Shown: positions 17,799 to 26,710 of the stretch, piece after piece | How positions within the stretch are numbered: position 1 is the stretch's first letter | How the letters are laid out: the number at the start of each line of letters is the position of its first letter | Source of the DNA: Endozoicomonas sp. SCSIO W0465 | Lineage (GTDB): Bacteria > Pseudomonadota > Gammaproteobacteria > Pseudomonadales > Endozoicomonadaceae | Assembly (NCBI RefSeq): GCF_023716865.1 | Contig: NZ_CP092417.1 | Location: 5,930,001 to 5,994,000, forward strand | Reading direction: 5' to 3' | DNA: 64,000 bases | Notes under the pieces: generated by a model | Databases searched by the model: none | Told to the model about the DNA's origin: nothing | The model's input: the letters and a program-made list of their open reading frames with translations, nothing else | Translations under genes and position numbers: made by a program

Positions 17799-18584
17799 TC
17801 AGACGCTCTTCATTTTTCCGCCATCCACCACCGTATTGGTTCCGGTGATGTAACTGGCGGCATCGGAAAGCAGGAATGCGGCAGCATTGGCAAACTCCTC
17901 AGGTTGGCCGTAGCGCCCCATGGGAATAGCAGACTCGGCAGCTCTGCGAACGTTCCTCGGGCTGGTGTCGGACCGTTGCGCTAGAAACATATTCAGGGCT
18001 TTGATCCGATCCGTATTGATGGAACCCGGAATCAGGTTGTTGATGCGGATATTGTATTGTGCCAGATCGCTTGCCAGTGTTTTTACCAGGCTGTTGACGC
18101 CTGAACGCATGACATTGCTCATTACCAGGATATCGATGGGTTCCTTTACCGCAGAGGATGTCAGGGTAAGAATGCTACCGCCGTTTACTTTAAGCGCAGG
18201 CAGTGTAGCCCTGATCAGTCGTATAGCGCTCATGAGCGTCAATTCGAACGCAGCCTGCCAGGCTTGGTCATCAAATTCCTCAAAGAACCCCGGTGGTGGG
18301 CCTCCGGCATTGATGACCAGTCCATCAATATGGCCAAAGTCATTCTGGGTATCTTCCACCCACTGGGTTATCGACTCCCCATCACGGGCATCAAATACAT
18401 AGCCCCGGATTTCAGCGGCCGTTTCTTCGCTGATATTTGCGGCTGCTGTGGCGATGCTTTCCTGGCTGCGACTGGCGATGGAAACTTTTGCACCTTCTTC
18501 AGCCAGCTTCTTGGCAACGGCATAGCCGAGTCCTGAGCTGGCGCCAGCTACCATGAACACTTTATTGTGAACACCAAGATCCAT
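17799..18584 (-). CDS. SDR-family oxidoreductase with altered active site
   Basis: 261 residues, a Rossmann-fold short-chain dehydrogenase. The NAD(P)-binding glycine motif is AGASSGLGYAVA (13-24), NAG is present (LVINAGGPPPG) and the end is the normal TGTNTVVDGG. The catalytic serine region is TSSAVKEPID, but where the family has Y-x-x-x-K this protein has S-N-V-M-R (in VMSNVMRSGVNSLVKTLA). A branch of SDR proteins with an SNxxR-like motif is known to me only in general terms, so substrate and activity cannot be stated. It faces the rhodanese gene tail to tail. Confidence 0.9.
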   Translation of the reverse strand: MDLGVHNKVFMVAGASSGLGYAVAKKLAEEGAKVSIASRSQESIATAAANISEETAAEIRGYVFDARDGESITQWVEDTQNDFGHIDGLVINAGGPPPGFFEEFDDQAWQAAFELTLMSAIRLIRATLPALKVNGGSILTLTSSAVKEPIDILVMSNVMRSGVNSLVKTLASDLAQYNIRINNLIPGSINTDRIKALNMFLAQRSDTSPRNVRRAAESAIPMGRYGQPEEFANAAAFLLSDAASYITGTNTVVDGGKMKSV

Positions 18585-18655
18585 AAGATGAAACTCCTTT
18601 GTGCTTATTGCTCTGTGTTGGCAATATCTATTTTTGCCAGGTTTCTGGGAAGCTT

Positions 18656-19750
18656 TTATGGCTTGTGAGGCCGGGCAAGGTACTCTGTTGACTGCATCTC
18701 CTGCAGGCGACTCAGCGTTCTCTTGAACTCAAACGACAGCGTACCACTGACGTAGAGCGCTTCAAGGTGGACTTCACTGGATAAAATGAGTTTTACGCCC
18801 CGGTCATAGAACTCATCAACCAGGTTGATGAAGCGGCGAGCCTGATCATTCCGGTTGGCATTCAACTGCGGGACAGCCTGAAGAATCACTGAATGGTACA
18901 GGCAAGCGAGTTCAATATAGTCGTTCTGGCTGCGGGGGCCATCACACAGATCGGTAAAGGTAAACCACGCCACATCTTTGCTTAACTTCACGCTGTTAAT
19001 GGGGCGTCCTGATATTTCAATGCTCCGGCCGATCTCAATATGATCCGGGTCCGGAGCCAGGTCGGAAAATATCTGTTCCAGCTTTTCGTGGCTGGTATCA
19101 TTGAGAGGCCAATAGTAGGTTTCCGCTTTCTCCAGAAGGCGCAGACGATAGTCGATACCGCCATCCACATTCACGACAAGGGTATGCTTTTTAATCAGGT
19201 CGATGGCAGGCAGAAACCGGGCTCGTTGCAGTCCATCCTGATAGAGAAGGTCAGGCTCCTCATTCGATGTGGCAACCAGCGTAACGCCCCGTTGAAACAG
19301 CTGGTCCATCAAACCGGCCAGAATCATGGCGTCCGTGATATCGGACACAAAAAACTCGTCAAAACAGATAACTCTGGCTTCCCCGGAAAGACGGTCAGCG
19401 ACGATTGCCAGTGGGTTTTTCTGCCCCTCAAGTGTCTTAAGTTCTGTATGCACCCGTCGCATAAAGTGATGGAAATGCATGCGGAGCTTGTCCTGAAAGG
19501 GCAGACAATTGTAAAAGGTATCCATCAACCAGGTTTTCCCGCGGCCAACGCCACCCCAGAAATAGAGGCCACGTACCGGTTCCCGGGGTTTGCCCAGTGC
19601 AACCTTTATCTTCTGGAGGAGAGATCCTCCGGAGGGCTGGATCAGCTTTTCATAGAGGTTCTGCAAGTGTTTTACCGCTTCAGCCTGAGCGGGATCCCTG
19701 CTAAAACCTTTTTGGGTTATATCCCTGTGATAACAAGCTTGCGGGGTCAT
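18656..19750 (-). CDS. zapE: Cell division ATPase ZapE (AFG1-like)
   Basis: 364 residues from ATG 19748-19750 (MTPQACYHRDI); the frame stays open upstream to 19906 but lacks family similarity there. ZapE is an AFG1/LACE1-type P-loop ATPase that acts on FtsZ rings under low oxygen or heat. Walker A is FWGGVGRGKTWLMD, Walker B is VICFDEFFVSD, and the sensor stretch is VTLVATSNEEPD. It is divergent from zapG, as in E. coli where the pair also neighbours rplM. Confidence 0.93.
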   Translation of the reverse strand: MTPQACYHRDITQKGFSRDPAQAEAVKHLQNLYEKLIQPSGGSLLQKIKVALGKPREPVRGLYFWGGVGRGKTWLMDTFYNCLPFQDKLRMHFHHFMRRVHTELKTLEGQKNPLAIVADRLSGEARVICFDEFFVSDITDAMILAGLMDQLFQRGVTLVATSNEEPDLLYQDGLQRARFLPAIDLIKKHTLVVNVDGGIDYRLRLLEKAETYYWPLNDTSHEKLEQIFSDLAPDPDHIEIGRSIEISGRPINSVKLSKDVAWFTFTDLCDGPRSQNDYIELACLYHSVILQAVPQLNANRNDQARRFINLVDEFYDRGVKLILSSEVHLEALYVSGTLSFEFKRTLSRLQEMQSTEYLARPHKP

Positions 19751-20122
19751 AATAATATACTGGTGGATAAACGGTTGCTGCTTATTGTTTTCATGGGGGC
19801 AGAATTGTTTGTTTTGCCCTGTAACGTTGCCAATGTAACCGGACAGCGGGTGGGTGACAAGGGTTGCCTGTTGAACAGTATTGGTGATCTCTTTCGGCCA
19901 CATCAACAGGTGCAGTAAAGCTTTTTATGCCAAGTCCGGTCAATATAGATCTTGATGGACAGCTTCAGGATAGTGCCTGAGTGCATGCCCGGCAATGACC
20001 GAATCTGACTTGTGCTTTTATGGACTAGGCCAACTTCAATGGAATCTATACAATAAACGCCTAAGGACATGGCTTTGTGATTAAATGACAAGGGCGCGGG
20101 CCCCACTGAGTGAGGCGATACT
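19751..20122. other. Divergent intergenic region zapE/zapG
   Basis: 372 bases expected to hold two promoters. A GTGAGG at about 20108-20113 serves the zapG GTG start. No additional gene seen. Confidence 0.4.
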
Positions 20123-20608
20123 GTGGAAAACATGAACGTACTTTGGTTTGTCGGTAGTCTGGCGTTTCTGGCGGGGATTCTGTGTGGTGCACTCGTTTAC
20201 CATTTACTGTCAGGTTCAAAATCCCGTAGCGGCAGGCTGGAAAGTCAGCTGGATGAACTTCAGCAGGAATTCAAAGAATACCAGGAGCGCGTGGGAGATC
20301 ACTTCACCACATCCGCTCACCTGATCAATAAACTCACCGATACCTACCGGGATGTCCATGAGCACCTCGCCAATGGTGCAGAAGATCTCTGTAAGGATGA
20401 AGAAGTCCGTAACCGGCTTGGAGACTCCCTGTTAAGCAGTAATGCGCTGCTGTCAGGGAAGGTCCATAAACGTCGTAATGAGCGTACGCCGCCATTGGAG
20501 CAGCCTAAGGACTACGCACCTAAATCCAGACCGGATGAACAGGGCGCATTGGCCGAAGAGTACGGTTTCGGTGAGTCAGCGAAAGAAGCAACGACCACTG
20601 ATAAATAA
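20123..20608 (+). CDS. zapG: Inner-membrane division protein ZapG/YhcB (DUF1043)
   Basis: 161 residues from GTG 20123, which has GTGAGG 10 bases upstream; ATG 20132 is a possible start three residues later. One N-terminal membrane helix (VGSLAFLAGILCGALVYHLL) is followed by a coiled coil (LESQLDELQQEFKEYQERVGDHF) and a polar tail, the YhcB layout. YhcB supports cell envelope growth and division in enterobacteria. Confidence 0.9.
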   Translation: MENMNVLWFVGSLAFLAGILCGALVYHLLSGSKSRSGRLESQLDELQQEFKEYQERVGDHFTTSAHLINKLTDTYRDVHEHLANGAEDLCKDEEVRNRLGDSLLSSNALLSGKVHKRRNERTPPLEQPKDYAPKSRPDEQGALAEEYGFGESAKEATTTDK

Positions 20609-20616
20609 ACGGTGAC

Positions 20617-20646
20617 TTACAGGCTTCTTGACCAAGAAGCCTGTAA
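20617..20646. terminator. Bidirectional terminator between zapG and trxB
   Basis: A perfect 14-bp stem, TTACAGGCTTCTTG / CAAGAAGCCTGTAA, has a 2-base centre and lies between the two convergent genes. The T-run is weak, so part of the effect may be factor dependent. Confidence 0.65.
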
Positions 20647-20657
20647 AGGCTATCTAT

Positions 20658-21611
20658 TTAAGCGTCCAGAGCATCCAGGTACTTCTCAGCATCCAGGGCG
20701 GCCATGCAGCCAGTGCCGGCGGAGGTAATGGCCTGGCGATAAACATGATCCATGACATCCCCTGCGGCAAATACCCCTTCTTTTGATGTCAGAGTGGCAT
20801 TGCCTGTAAGACCGCTATTCACCCGGATATAGCCATCCTTCATGTCCAGTTGACCGGCAAAAATATCAGTGTTTGGCGTATGGCCGATGGCGATGAAACA
20901 GCCCATTGCAGATATTTCTTCAGATGCACCGTCGAGTACGTTTTTAACGCGGACGCCGGTTACCCCCATATCATCACCCAGCACTTCATCCAGAACGGAG
21001 TCAAGAACCAGTCTGATATTGCCGTTTTCTACGCGATCCATCAATTTATCCTGCAGGATTTTTTCTGAGCGAAATTCCTGGCGTCGATGAATCACCGTAA
21101 CGGTTCTGGCGATGTTAGAGAGATAGAGCGCTTCTTCAACCGCCGTGTTACCGCCACCGACGACGACGACATCTTTATTTTTGTAAAAAAATCCATCACA
21201 GGTTGCGCAGGCGGAAACCCCTTTGCCCTTGAAGGCTTCTTCACTGTCCAGACCCAGATAACGCGCGCTGGCTCCGGTGGCGATAATCAGGGCGTCGCAG
21301 GTATACGTGTGGTTGCCTTTCAGGGTGTATGGCTTGCTACTGAAATCTACCGCTTCGATGTGGTCAAAAATAATTTCAGTGCCAAAGCGTTTGGCATGGG
21401 CTTCCATATCCATCATCAGCCCGGGGCCCTGAAGACCTTCCTGTCCACCTGGCCAGTTATCAACATCCGTTGTGGTGGTCAGCTGGCCCCCCTGTTGTAT
21501 ACCTGTAATCATCACAGGATTAAGGTTGGCTCTTGCTGCATAGACAGCGGCGGTATACCCCGCAGGCCCGGAACCAAGAATCAGCAGGCGGGAGTGTCTG
21601 ATTGTGCTCAT
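20658..21611 (-). CDS. trxB: Thioredoxin reductase
   Basis: 317 residues from ATG 21609-21611, with GGAG spaced 7 bases upstream; a start at 21623 is possible but less well placed. TrxB passes electrons from NADPH through FAD to thioredoxin. Motifs are LILGSGPAGYTAAVYAAR (FAD), the redox-active CATC at residues 135-138 (SACATCDGFFYK), VVVVGGGNTAVEEALYLS (NADPH) and GVFAAGDVMDHVYRQA near the end. Confidence 0.97.
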   Translation of the reverse strand: MSTIRHSRLLILGSGPAGYTAAVYAARANLNPVMITGIQQGGQLTTTTDVDNWPGGQEGLQGPGLMMDMEAHAKRFGTEIIFDHIEAVDFSSKPYTLKGNHTYTCDALIIATGASARYLGLDSEEAFKGKGVSACATCDGFFYKNKDVVVVGGGNTAVEEALYLSNIARTVTVIHRRQEFRSEKILQDKLMDRVENGNIRLVLDSVLDEVLGDDMGVTGVRVKNVLDGASEEISAMGCFIAIGHTPNTDIFAGQLDMKDGYIRVNSGLTGNATLTSKEGVFAAGDVMDHVYRQAITSAGTGCMAALDAEKYLDALDA

Positions 21612-21810
21612 TATGTACTCCATTGAGGTAGGGGCAATGAATAAATGGCCCTATAATAGCTATTGCCTTTCCACCATGGCAATTGGCAAAAATTATTGGT
21701 TTTATTGTCTGTTGCTATTGCATCAGGAAAGAGCAAAAGCGAAGAAAACAAGAGAAATAGCTTGTGCTGGTGTAATATTCCAGCTTCTGACCAGCATTAA
21801 AAATAGCGTG

Positions 21811-22545
21811 ATGACATATAACACCCCCCTGTCAGGCCCCGGTTATTTTATTCTGGGGCTGAAGATGATTTTACTGCCACAGTTGAGATGGTTTGTTTTG
21901 ATTCCTCTGGTCATTAATATTCTGGTCTTTGGTGGGATTATTTATTGGGTATCGGGGTATTTTTCGCTCTGGATGGCTCAACTCACAGGTTGGATGCCTG
22001 AGTGGCTGGCGTTTCTGAAGTATCTGCTATGGCCGCTGTTTTTTCTGGCACTGGCTGCGGTGATGTTTTTTACCTTTACTATTATCGGGAATTTTATCGC
22101 TGCTCCGTTTAATGCACTGTTGGCCGAAAAAGTGCAGCAAATGGAAGGTGCCGAGCTGCCTGATCTTAAATTGTCGGATTGGGTGACGATTGTGCCGAGG
22201 AGTATTGGCAGAGAGCTACGCAAGTTATTATATTACCTGCCCCGGGCAATAGTGCTGCTGATACTGTCCTTTGTTCCGGTATTGGGGTTTGTGTTGTGGT
22301 TTTTGTTCAATGGCTGGATGATGGCGATCCAATATTGCGACTATGCAGCGGATAACCGGGGTGTATCTTTTTCTGAAATGTTATCACGACTAAAGCCGCA
22401 ACTATCAAAGTCCTGGCCTTTTGGTGCGGTTGTTAACCTGGCCATGTTGATACCGTTGGTCAATTTATTGATTATTCCTGCGGCTGTTGTTGGCGCATCC
22501 CTGTTGTGGGAGCGGGAAATGGAGCCGCCGGTTACGGCAGGGTGA
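21811..22545 (+). CDS. cysZ: Sulfate transporter CysZ
   Basis: 244 residues from ATG 21811; the frame is open from 21604 but the upstream part has no family similarity. CysZ is an inner-membrane sulfate channel feeding cysteine synthesis. Four to six hydrophobic segments are visible, and the family features include FTIIGNFIAAPFNALLAEKVQ and the start SGPGYFILGLKMILLPQLRWFVLIPL. It is followed 33 bases later by the HIT gene. Confidence 0.92.
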   Translation: MTYNTPLSGPGYFILGLKMILLPQLRWFVLIPLVINILVFGGIIYWVSGYFSLWMAQLTGWMPEWLAFLKYLLWPLFFLALAAVMFFTFTIIGNFIAAPFNALLAEKVQQMEGAELPDLKLSDWVTIVPRSIGRELRKLLYYLPRAIVLLILSFVPVLGFVLWFLFNGWMMAIQYCDYAADNRGVSFSEMLSRLKPQLSKSWPFGAVVNLAMLIPLVNLLIIPAAVVGASLLWEREMEPPVTAG

Positions 22546-22578
22546 CAAGATCTTTTATAAAGGCAAGGAGTGGATTCA

Positions 22579-22920
22579 ATGAGTTGTCTTTTCTGCAAAA
22601 TTACGCAGGGAGATATTCCCGCAGACAAAGTGTTTGAAGATGATGAGGTGGTGGCATTCCGGGATATTAACCCGGCAGCCCCAACCCATATTCTGGTCAT
22701 TCCCAAGAAGCATATTGCCACCATGAATGATGCTGTGGCAGAAGACCAGTTACTGCTTGGCAAGATGATGCTGGTGGCAAAAGACATCGCTGCCAGGGAA
22801 GGGGTGAGCGAGGATGGTTTTCGCTTTGCCCTGAATACCAACAGCCACGGGGGGCAGTCGGTATACCATATACACCTTCATTTGCTGGCGGGCCGTCAAA
22901 TGCAGTGGCCGCCAGGCTGA
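22579..22920 (+). CDS. hinT: HIT-family nucleotide hydrolase (HinT-like)
   Basis: 113 residues from ATG 22579, with AAGGAG spaced 9 bases upstream. Histidine-triad proteins cleave purine phosphoramidates and acyl-adenylates. The triad lies at the C-terminus (VYHIHLHLLAGRQMQWPPG), the zinc-like CxxC is MSCLFCKI, and the substrate loop is TNSHGGQSV. Length and motifs match bacterial HinT. Confidence 0.93.
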   Translation: MSCLFCKITQGDIPADKVFEDDEVVAFRDINPAAPTHILVIPKKHIATMNDAVAEDQLLLGKMMLVAKDIAAREGVSEDGFRFALNTNSHGGQSVYHIHLHLLAGRQMQWPPG

Positions 22921-22954
22921 TTGTGAGCCGCTGGGGTTGTGAACAGCATTAAAA

Positions 22955-23040
22955 GAAGGGAACCACAAAGACGCAAAGTTCTTCCGGACTTTGCAAACAA
23001 AAATGGCTTCCCTTTTTGCTTCGTGTCTGTGTGGTTTACA
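22955..23040. repeat. Long imperfect inverted repeat (possible REP-like terminator)
   Basis: GGAACCACAAAGACGCAAAG on the left is matched by CTTCGTGTCTGTGTGGTT on the right (inverted, with a few mismatches) around a smaller GGAAGCCATTTTTG / AAAAATGGCTTCC-like centre. It sits between the convergent hinT and osmC-type genes and probably ends transcription both ways. Sequences of this accacaaag type recur in many bacterial genomes. Confidence 0.5.
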
Positions 23041-23044
23041 TCAT

Positions 23045-23458
23045 CTATTCGGTTTCGATAATCTCATAGCTGTGGGTAATCTCAACACCGCCCTTGCCCA
23101 GCATACGGGCAACAGAACAGTATTTTTCGGCGGATAAATTAACGGCACGTTCCACCTGAGATTCCTTGATATTGCGGCCTTGAACCACAAAAGTCAGGTG
23201 TATTCTGGTAAAAACGGCGGGAATGGCATCAGCCCGTTCAGATTCAATATCTACATGGCAGCCGGTAACGTTTTGACGCGTTTTTTCCAGGATATTAACC
23301 ACGTCAACCGAAGCGCATCCACCTAAACCCATTAATACCATCTCCATGGGGCCTGGTGCGCTTTTCTGGTTTTTATCAGCATCCATTACGATGGAATTGC
23401 CACTGGCGGTCAGTCCCAGGAAACGCTGGTTATCTACCCACTTAACTTGTGCCTTCAT
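23045..23458 (-). CDS. OsmC/Ohr-family protein (YhfA type)
   Basis: 137 residues. The two conserved cysteines of the OsmC fold are present (LGGCASVDVVNILEKTR and EKYCSVARMLGKGG). YhfA-type members lie near crp and trpC in related bacteria, and here it is close to trpC as well. They are thought to act in peroxide or thiol stress; the exact substrate is unknown. Confidence 0.88.
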   Translation of the reverse strand: MKAQVKWVDNQRFLGLTASGNSIVMDADKNQKSAPGPMEMVLMGLGGCASVDVVNILEKTRQNVTGCHVDIESERADAIPAVFTRIHLTFVVQGRNIKESQVERAVNLSAEKYCSVARMLGKGGVEITHSYEIIETE

Positions 23459-23588
23459 TTGAAATTCCTGTTCCAGCCTCTACCAGGGGCAATTCTAAAG
23501 CCTTTGCGTAAAAACAGCCATTCAATCATTGGAACCTATACTGAGACTGAGCAGTTTTCTCAGAGGTAACATAAAGAGGTGAAATAAC

Positions 23589-24170
23589 ATGGTTAATAGA
23601 GGCATCAGGTTTCTGACTCTGCCGATCGTTCTATCTGCTTTGATATCCGGGTGCTCAGATAACGCGAGTCAGGTTGAGAGCGCGAACAGGGGAGAGGAAC
23701 AACTGGAAGTTGTGATGTTTCAGGTGACTCCGGCCGGTACCGGGCCAACCATCGGCAAAGTGTTTATCCAACCTGCTGGCGATGACGAGGTTACTAAAGG
23801 GGTTAGACTGCAACCGGCTCTGCATGACTTGTCGCCCGGGAAGCATGGTTTTCATGTTCATGAAAACCCCTCCTGTGAGCCAGGGGAAAAAGGTGGCCAG
23901 AGCGTTGCTGCCCTGGCAGCAGGTGGTCACTATGACCCGAACAGCACCGGTCATCACGAGGGGCCTGAAGGTGATGGGCATTTAGGGGATTTGCCCGTAT
24001 TGGAGGTCGACGAAAATGGCAAGGCGGTGAGCCCTGTTGAAGCCCCCCGACTGTCGCTCTCTGAACTGAAAGGGCGCTCGCTGGTGATTCATGATGGTGC
24101 TGACAACTATTCTGACAACCCTCCCCTGGGTGGGGGTGGCGCCAGAATAGCCTGTGGGATAATTCAATAG
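23589..24170 (+). CDS. sodC: Lipoprotein copper-zinc superoxide dismutase
   Basis: 193 residues with a lipoprotein signal (lipobox LISGC, Cys 22), so it is anchored in the envelope and faces the periplasm. It removes superoxide. Copper and zinc ligands are visible: GFHVHENPSC, GGHYDP, GHLGDLP and LVIHDGADNYSD, with the disulfide Cys in the first and in ARIACGIIQ. The ribosome site AAAGAGGTG precedes ATG 23589. Confidence 0.96.
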   Translation: MVNRGIRFLTLPIVLSALISGCSDNASQVESANRGEEQLEVVMFQVTPAGTGPTIGKVFIQPAGDDEVTKGVRLQPALHDLSPGKHGFHVHENPSCEPGEKGGQSVAALAAGGHYDPNSTGHHEGPEGDGHLGDLPVLEVDENGKAVSPVEAPRLSLSELKGRSLVIHDGADNYSDNPPLGGGGARIACGIIQ

Positions 24171-24187
24171 CTGACGTTATAAATACT

Positions 24188-24205
24188 GGCCGCGAAGCGG
24201 CCTTT
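24188..24205. terminator. Bidirectional terminator between sodC and trpC
   Basis: GGCCGC-GAA-GCGGCC followed by TTT, in the short gap between the convergent sodC and trpC genes. Confidence 0.8.
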
Positions 24206-24207
24206 CA

Positions 24208-25011
24208 TCATAAATAACGGCCAAACAACGTACTGAGCGCTGCTCCCGGATCCTTCTGACGCATAAACGCCTCACCCACCAGGAAGCTCTTCACATTGTG
24301 CCGGACCATGGCCTGCACATCATCACGGGTGTGTATACCACTTTCCGTTACCACCAGCCGATCGTCAGGAATCGAGTTCAGCAGTTGAAACGTATTATCC
24401 AGACTGACTTCAAACGTATGCAGATTGCGGTTGTTAATGCCGAGAATGGCACCCGGTAATGGGAGCGCCCTTGCCAGCTCATCGGCTCCGTGTACCTCCA
24501 CCAGAACATCCATTCCAAGTGATTGTGCCAGCTCATTAAACTCACTGAGCTGTTGGTCCGACAGTGCGGAGACAATCAGTAAGATACAATCAGCACCGAT
24601 CATCCGTGCCTCATAGATCTGATACGGATCGACCATGAAGTCTTTACGCAACACCGGAAGAGAGCAGGCATCTCTGGCGGCCTGTAAATAGTGTTCACTA
24701 CCCTGGAAGAAATCATGATCCGTCAACACGGACAGGCAGCAGGCTCCTGAGGCTTCGTAGCGCTTGGCGATTTCAGCGGGCTTGAAGTGTGCTCGAATAA
24801 TGCCCTGACTGGGAGAGGCTTTTTTGATTTCTGCAATGATGGCCGCCTGTTGCTGTTCAACCCGTAAACGCAGGCTATGGGCAAAGCCACGTGTTGGTGT
24901 ATTCTGCCCGGCCAGCGTTTTCACTTGATCAAGCGGCCTTGAATGACTGCGCACGGCAACTTCTTCATGCTTCCGTGCGATAATTTTATTCAGAATGGTC
25001 GGTAGTGACAT
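24208..25011 (-). CDS. trpC: Indole-3-glycerol-phosphate synthase
   Basis: 267 residues, monofunctional (no TrpF fused). It closes the indole ring from CdRP in tryptophan synthesis. TIM-barrel signatures: IIAEIKKASPSQGIIR, LSVLTDHDFFQGS, VLRKDFMVDPYQIYEARMIGADCILLI, LGINNRNLHTFEVS and VTESGIHTRDD. Last gene of trpE-trpG-trpD-trpC, 32 bases after trpD. Confidence 0.97.
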   Translation of the reverse strand: MSLPTILNKIIARKHEEVAVRSHSRPLDQVKTLAGQNTPTRGFAHSLRLRVEQQQAAIIAEIKKASPSQGIIRAHFKPAEIAKRYEASGACCLSVLTDHDFFQGSEHYLQAARDACSLPVLRKDFMVDPYQIYEARMIGADCILLIVSALSDQQLSEFNELAQSLGMDVLVEVHGADELARALPLPGAILGINNRNLHTFEVSLDNTFQLLNSIPDDRLVVTESGIHTRDDVQAMVRHNVKSFLVGEAFMRQKDPGAALSTLFGRYL

Positions 25012-25043
25012 GAATGTGACCCTGATACTTAAAGCGTGACCGC

Positions 25044-26093
25044 TTATTCAGAAAAAACGCGAGTGAAGCTGGCAAGCGCTTTCATTTTCTCCAGCGCCAG
25101 ACCACTATCAATGGCGTCCCGGGCCATCAGAATACCTTCCTCAAGGTGACCGGCAACACCGGAAAGATAAATAGCGGCACCGGCATTAAGGGCGATCATG
25201 CTGGCTGCTTTTTCGGCGTATTTTCCCTGCTGTTTACCGAGGGCATCTTTGATCAACGCCAGTGATTCATTGCTGTCTTGCACATCCAGTCCAATCAGAC
25301 TCTGCGAGTCAACATTGAAGTCTTCGGGCTTCAGAGTGTATTCACGGATGTTGCCACTCTTCAGCTCCGCAACGTGAGTTTCACTGGCAATACTGATTTC
25401 ATCCAGCCCATCGACAGAGTGAACCACCATGACATGCTCATTACCGAGCTCTCGGAGTACTTCGGCCATGGGGCGGCATAGTTCCCGGGTAAATACACCA
25501 ATCAGCAGGTTTTTCACGTTAGCCGGATTGGACATTGGTCCAAGAATGTTAAACAGCGTACGAATGCCCAGCTCCCGACGCACACCGACCACATTTTTCA
25601 TGGCTGAGTGGTGAGCTGGCGCAAACATAAAGCCCACACCCACCGCTTCAATACAGCGGGCAACCTGATTGGGACTGATATCCAGATTGACGCCGGCATG
25701 CTCCAGCAGATCGGCACTGCCACTTGAGCTGGAAACTCCCCGATTACCATGCTTTGCGACATTGGCACCGGCAGCGGCACAGACAAATGCCGACGCTGTA
25801 GAAACGTTGAATAAATGGGCTCCGTCTCCCCCCGTACCGACAATATCCACCAGGTGGTCAGCATTGACCTGAACCCGGGTCGCCAGCTGTCGCATGACCA
25901 GGGCGGCCCCGGTGATTTCTTCAATGCTCTCGCTTTTCATGCGCATGCCAACCAGAAAGGCGGCAATCTGGCTGTCACTGCACTGGCCGGTCATGATCTG
26001 CTGCATGACCTCCATCATTTCATTCCTGCTCAGATCAAGGTGTTGTACGATCCGGTTTATGGCTTCTTTTATTTGCATGGTTTTTATCTGCAT
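25044..26093 (-). CDS. trpD: Anthranilate phosphoribosyltransferase
   Basis: 349 residues from ATG 26091-26093, with GGGA about 8 bases upstream. Alternatives are ATG 26111 (six residues longer) and ATG 26078. TrpD transfers the PRPP phosphoribosyl group to anthranilate. The PRPP/anthranilate motifs are VDIVGTGGDGAHLFNVSTAS, KHGNRGVSSSSGSADLLE and FMFAPAHHSAMKNV. It is the third gene of the trp cluster. Confidence 0.95.
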   Translation of the reverse strand: MQIKTMQIKEAINRIVQHLDLSRNEMMEVMQQIMTGQCSDSQIAAFLVGMRMKSESIEEITGAALVMRQLATRVQVNADHLVDIVGTGGDGAHLFNVSTASAFVCAAAGANVAKHGNRGVSSSSGSADLLEHAGVNLDISPNQVARCIEAVGVGFMFAPAHHSAMKNVVGVRRELGIRTLFNILGPMSNPANVKNLLIGVFTRELCRPMAEVLRELGNEHVMVVHSVDGLDEISIASETHVAELKSGNIREYTLKPEDFNVDSQSLIGLDVQDSNESLALIKDALGKQQGKYAEKAASMIALNAGAAIYLSGVAGHLEEGILMARDAIDSGLALEKMKALASFTRVFSE

Positions 26094-26125
26094 AGCTTCG
26101 TTCCCTGGCATCTTTAGAGTAATGG

Positions 26126-26710
26126 TTATGTGGACTGTTTGAGGAAGTTGGCCAGAAGGTCATGCCCTTGCTCGGTCATGATCGATTCAGGATGAAACTG
26201 CACCCCCTCAACTGGCAATGCCTTGTGGCGGACCCCCATAATTTCATCATCACGGCCATCGGCAAACCGGGTCCATGCAGTGACTTCAAGGCAATCAGGC
26301 AGACTCTCTCGTTCAATGATCAGTGAGTGGTAGCGAGTGGTATTTACCGGGTTGCTCAGGCCCCGGAAAACGCCGAAATCTTTATGAAAAACCGGAGAAA
26401 CCTTACCATGCATAACCTGTCTGGCACGAACAATCTGACCGCCATAAACCTGTCCAATGCTTTGATGCCCAAGGCATACACCCAGGATAGGAACCTTGCC
26501 CTGAAAATGTCGTATCACATCCATTGATATGCCGGCTTCGTTTGGAGTACACGGTCCCGGAGAGATAACAATATGGTCTGGCTTGCGTTGCCCGATCTCC
26601 TCAATGGTAATGTGATCGTTCCTGTGGACTTCGACATCGGCGCCCAGTTCCCCAAAATACTGAACCAGATTAAAGGTGAACGAGTCGTAGTTATCGATCA
26701 TTAACAGCAT
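26126..26710 (-). CDS. trpG: Anthranilate synthase glutamine amidotransferase subunit
   Basis: 194 residues. TrpG provides ammonia from glutamine to TrpE. The class I amidotransferase triad is visible: nucleophile in ILGVCLGHQSIGQVYGG, and His/Glu in VQFHPESIMTEQGHDLL. The ATG (26708-26710) overlaps the trpE stop (TGA 26710-26712), giving tight translational coupling of the two anthranilate synthase subunits. Confidence 0.97.
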   Translation of the reverse strand: MLLMIDNYDSFTFNLVQYFGELGADVEVHRNDHITIEEIGQRKPDHIVISPGPCTPNEAGISMDVIRHFQGKVPILGVCLGHQSIGQVYGGQIVRARQVMHGKVSPVFHKDFGVFRGLSNPVNTTRYHSLIIERESLPDCLEVTAWTRFADGRDDEIMGVRHKALPVEGVQFHPESIMTEQGHDLLANFLKQST

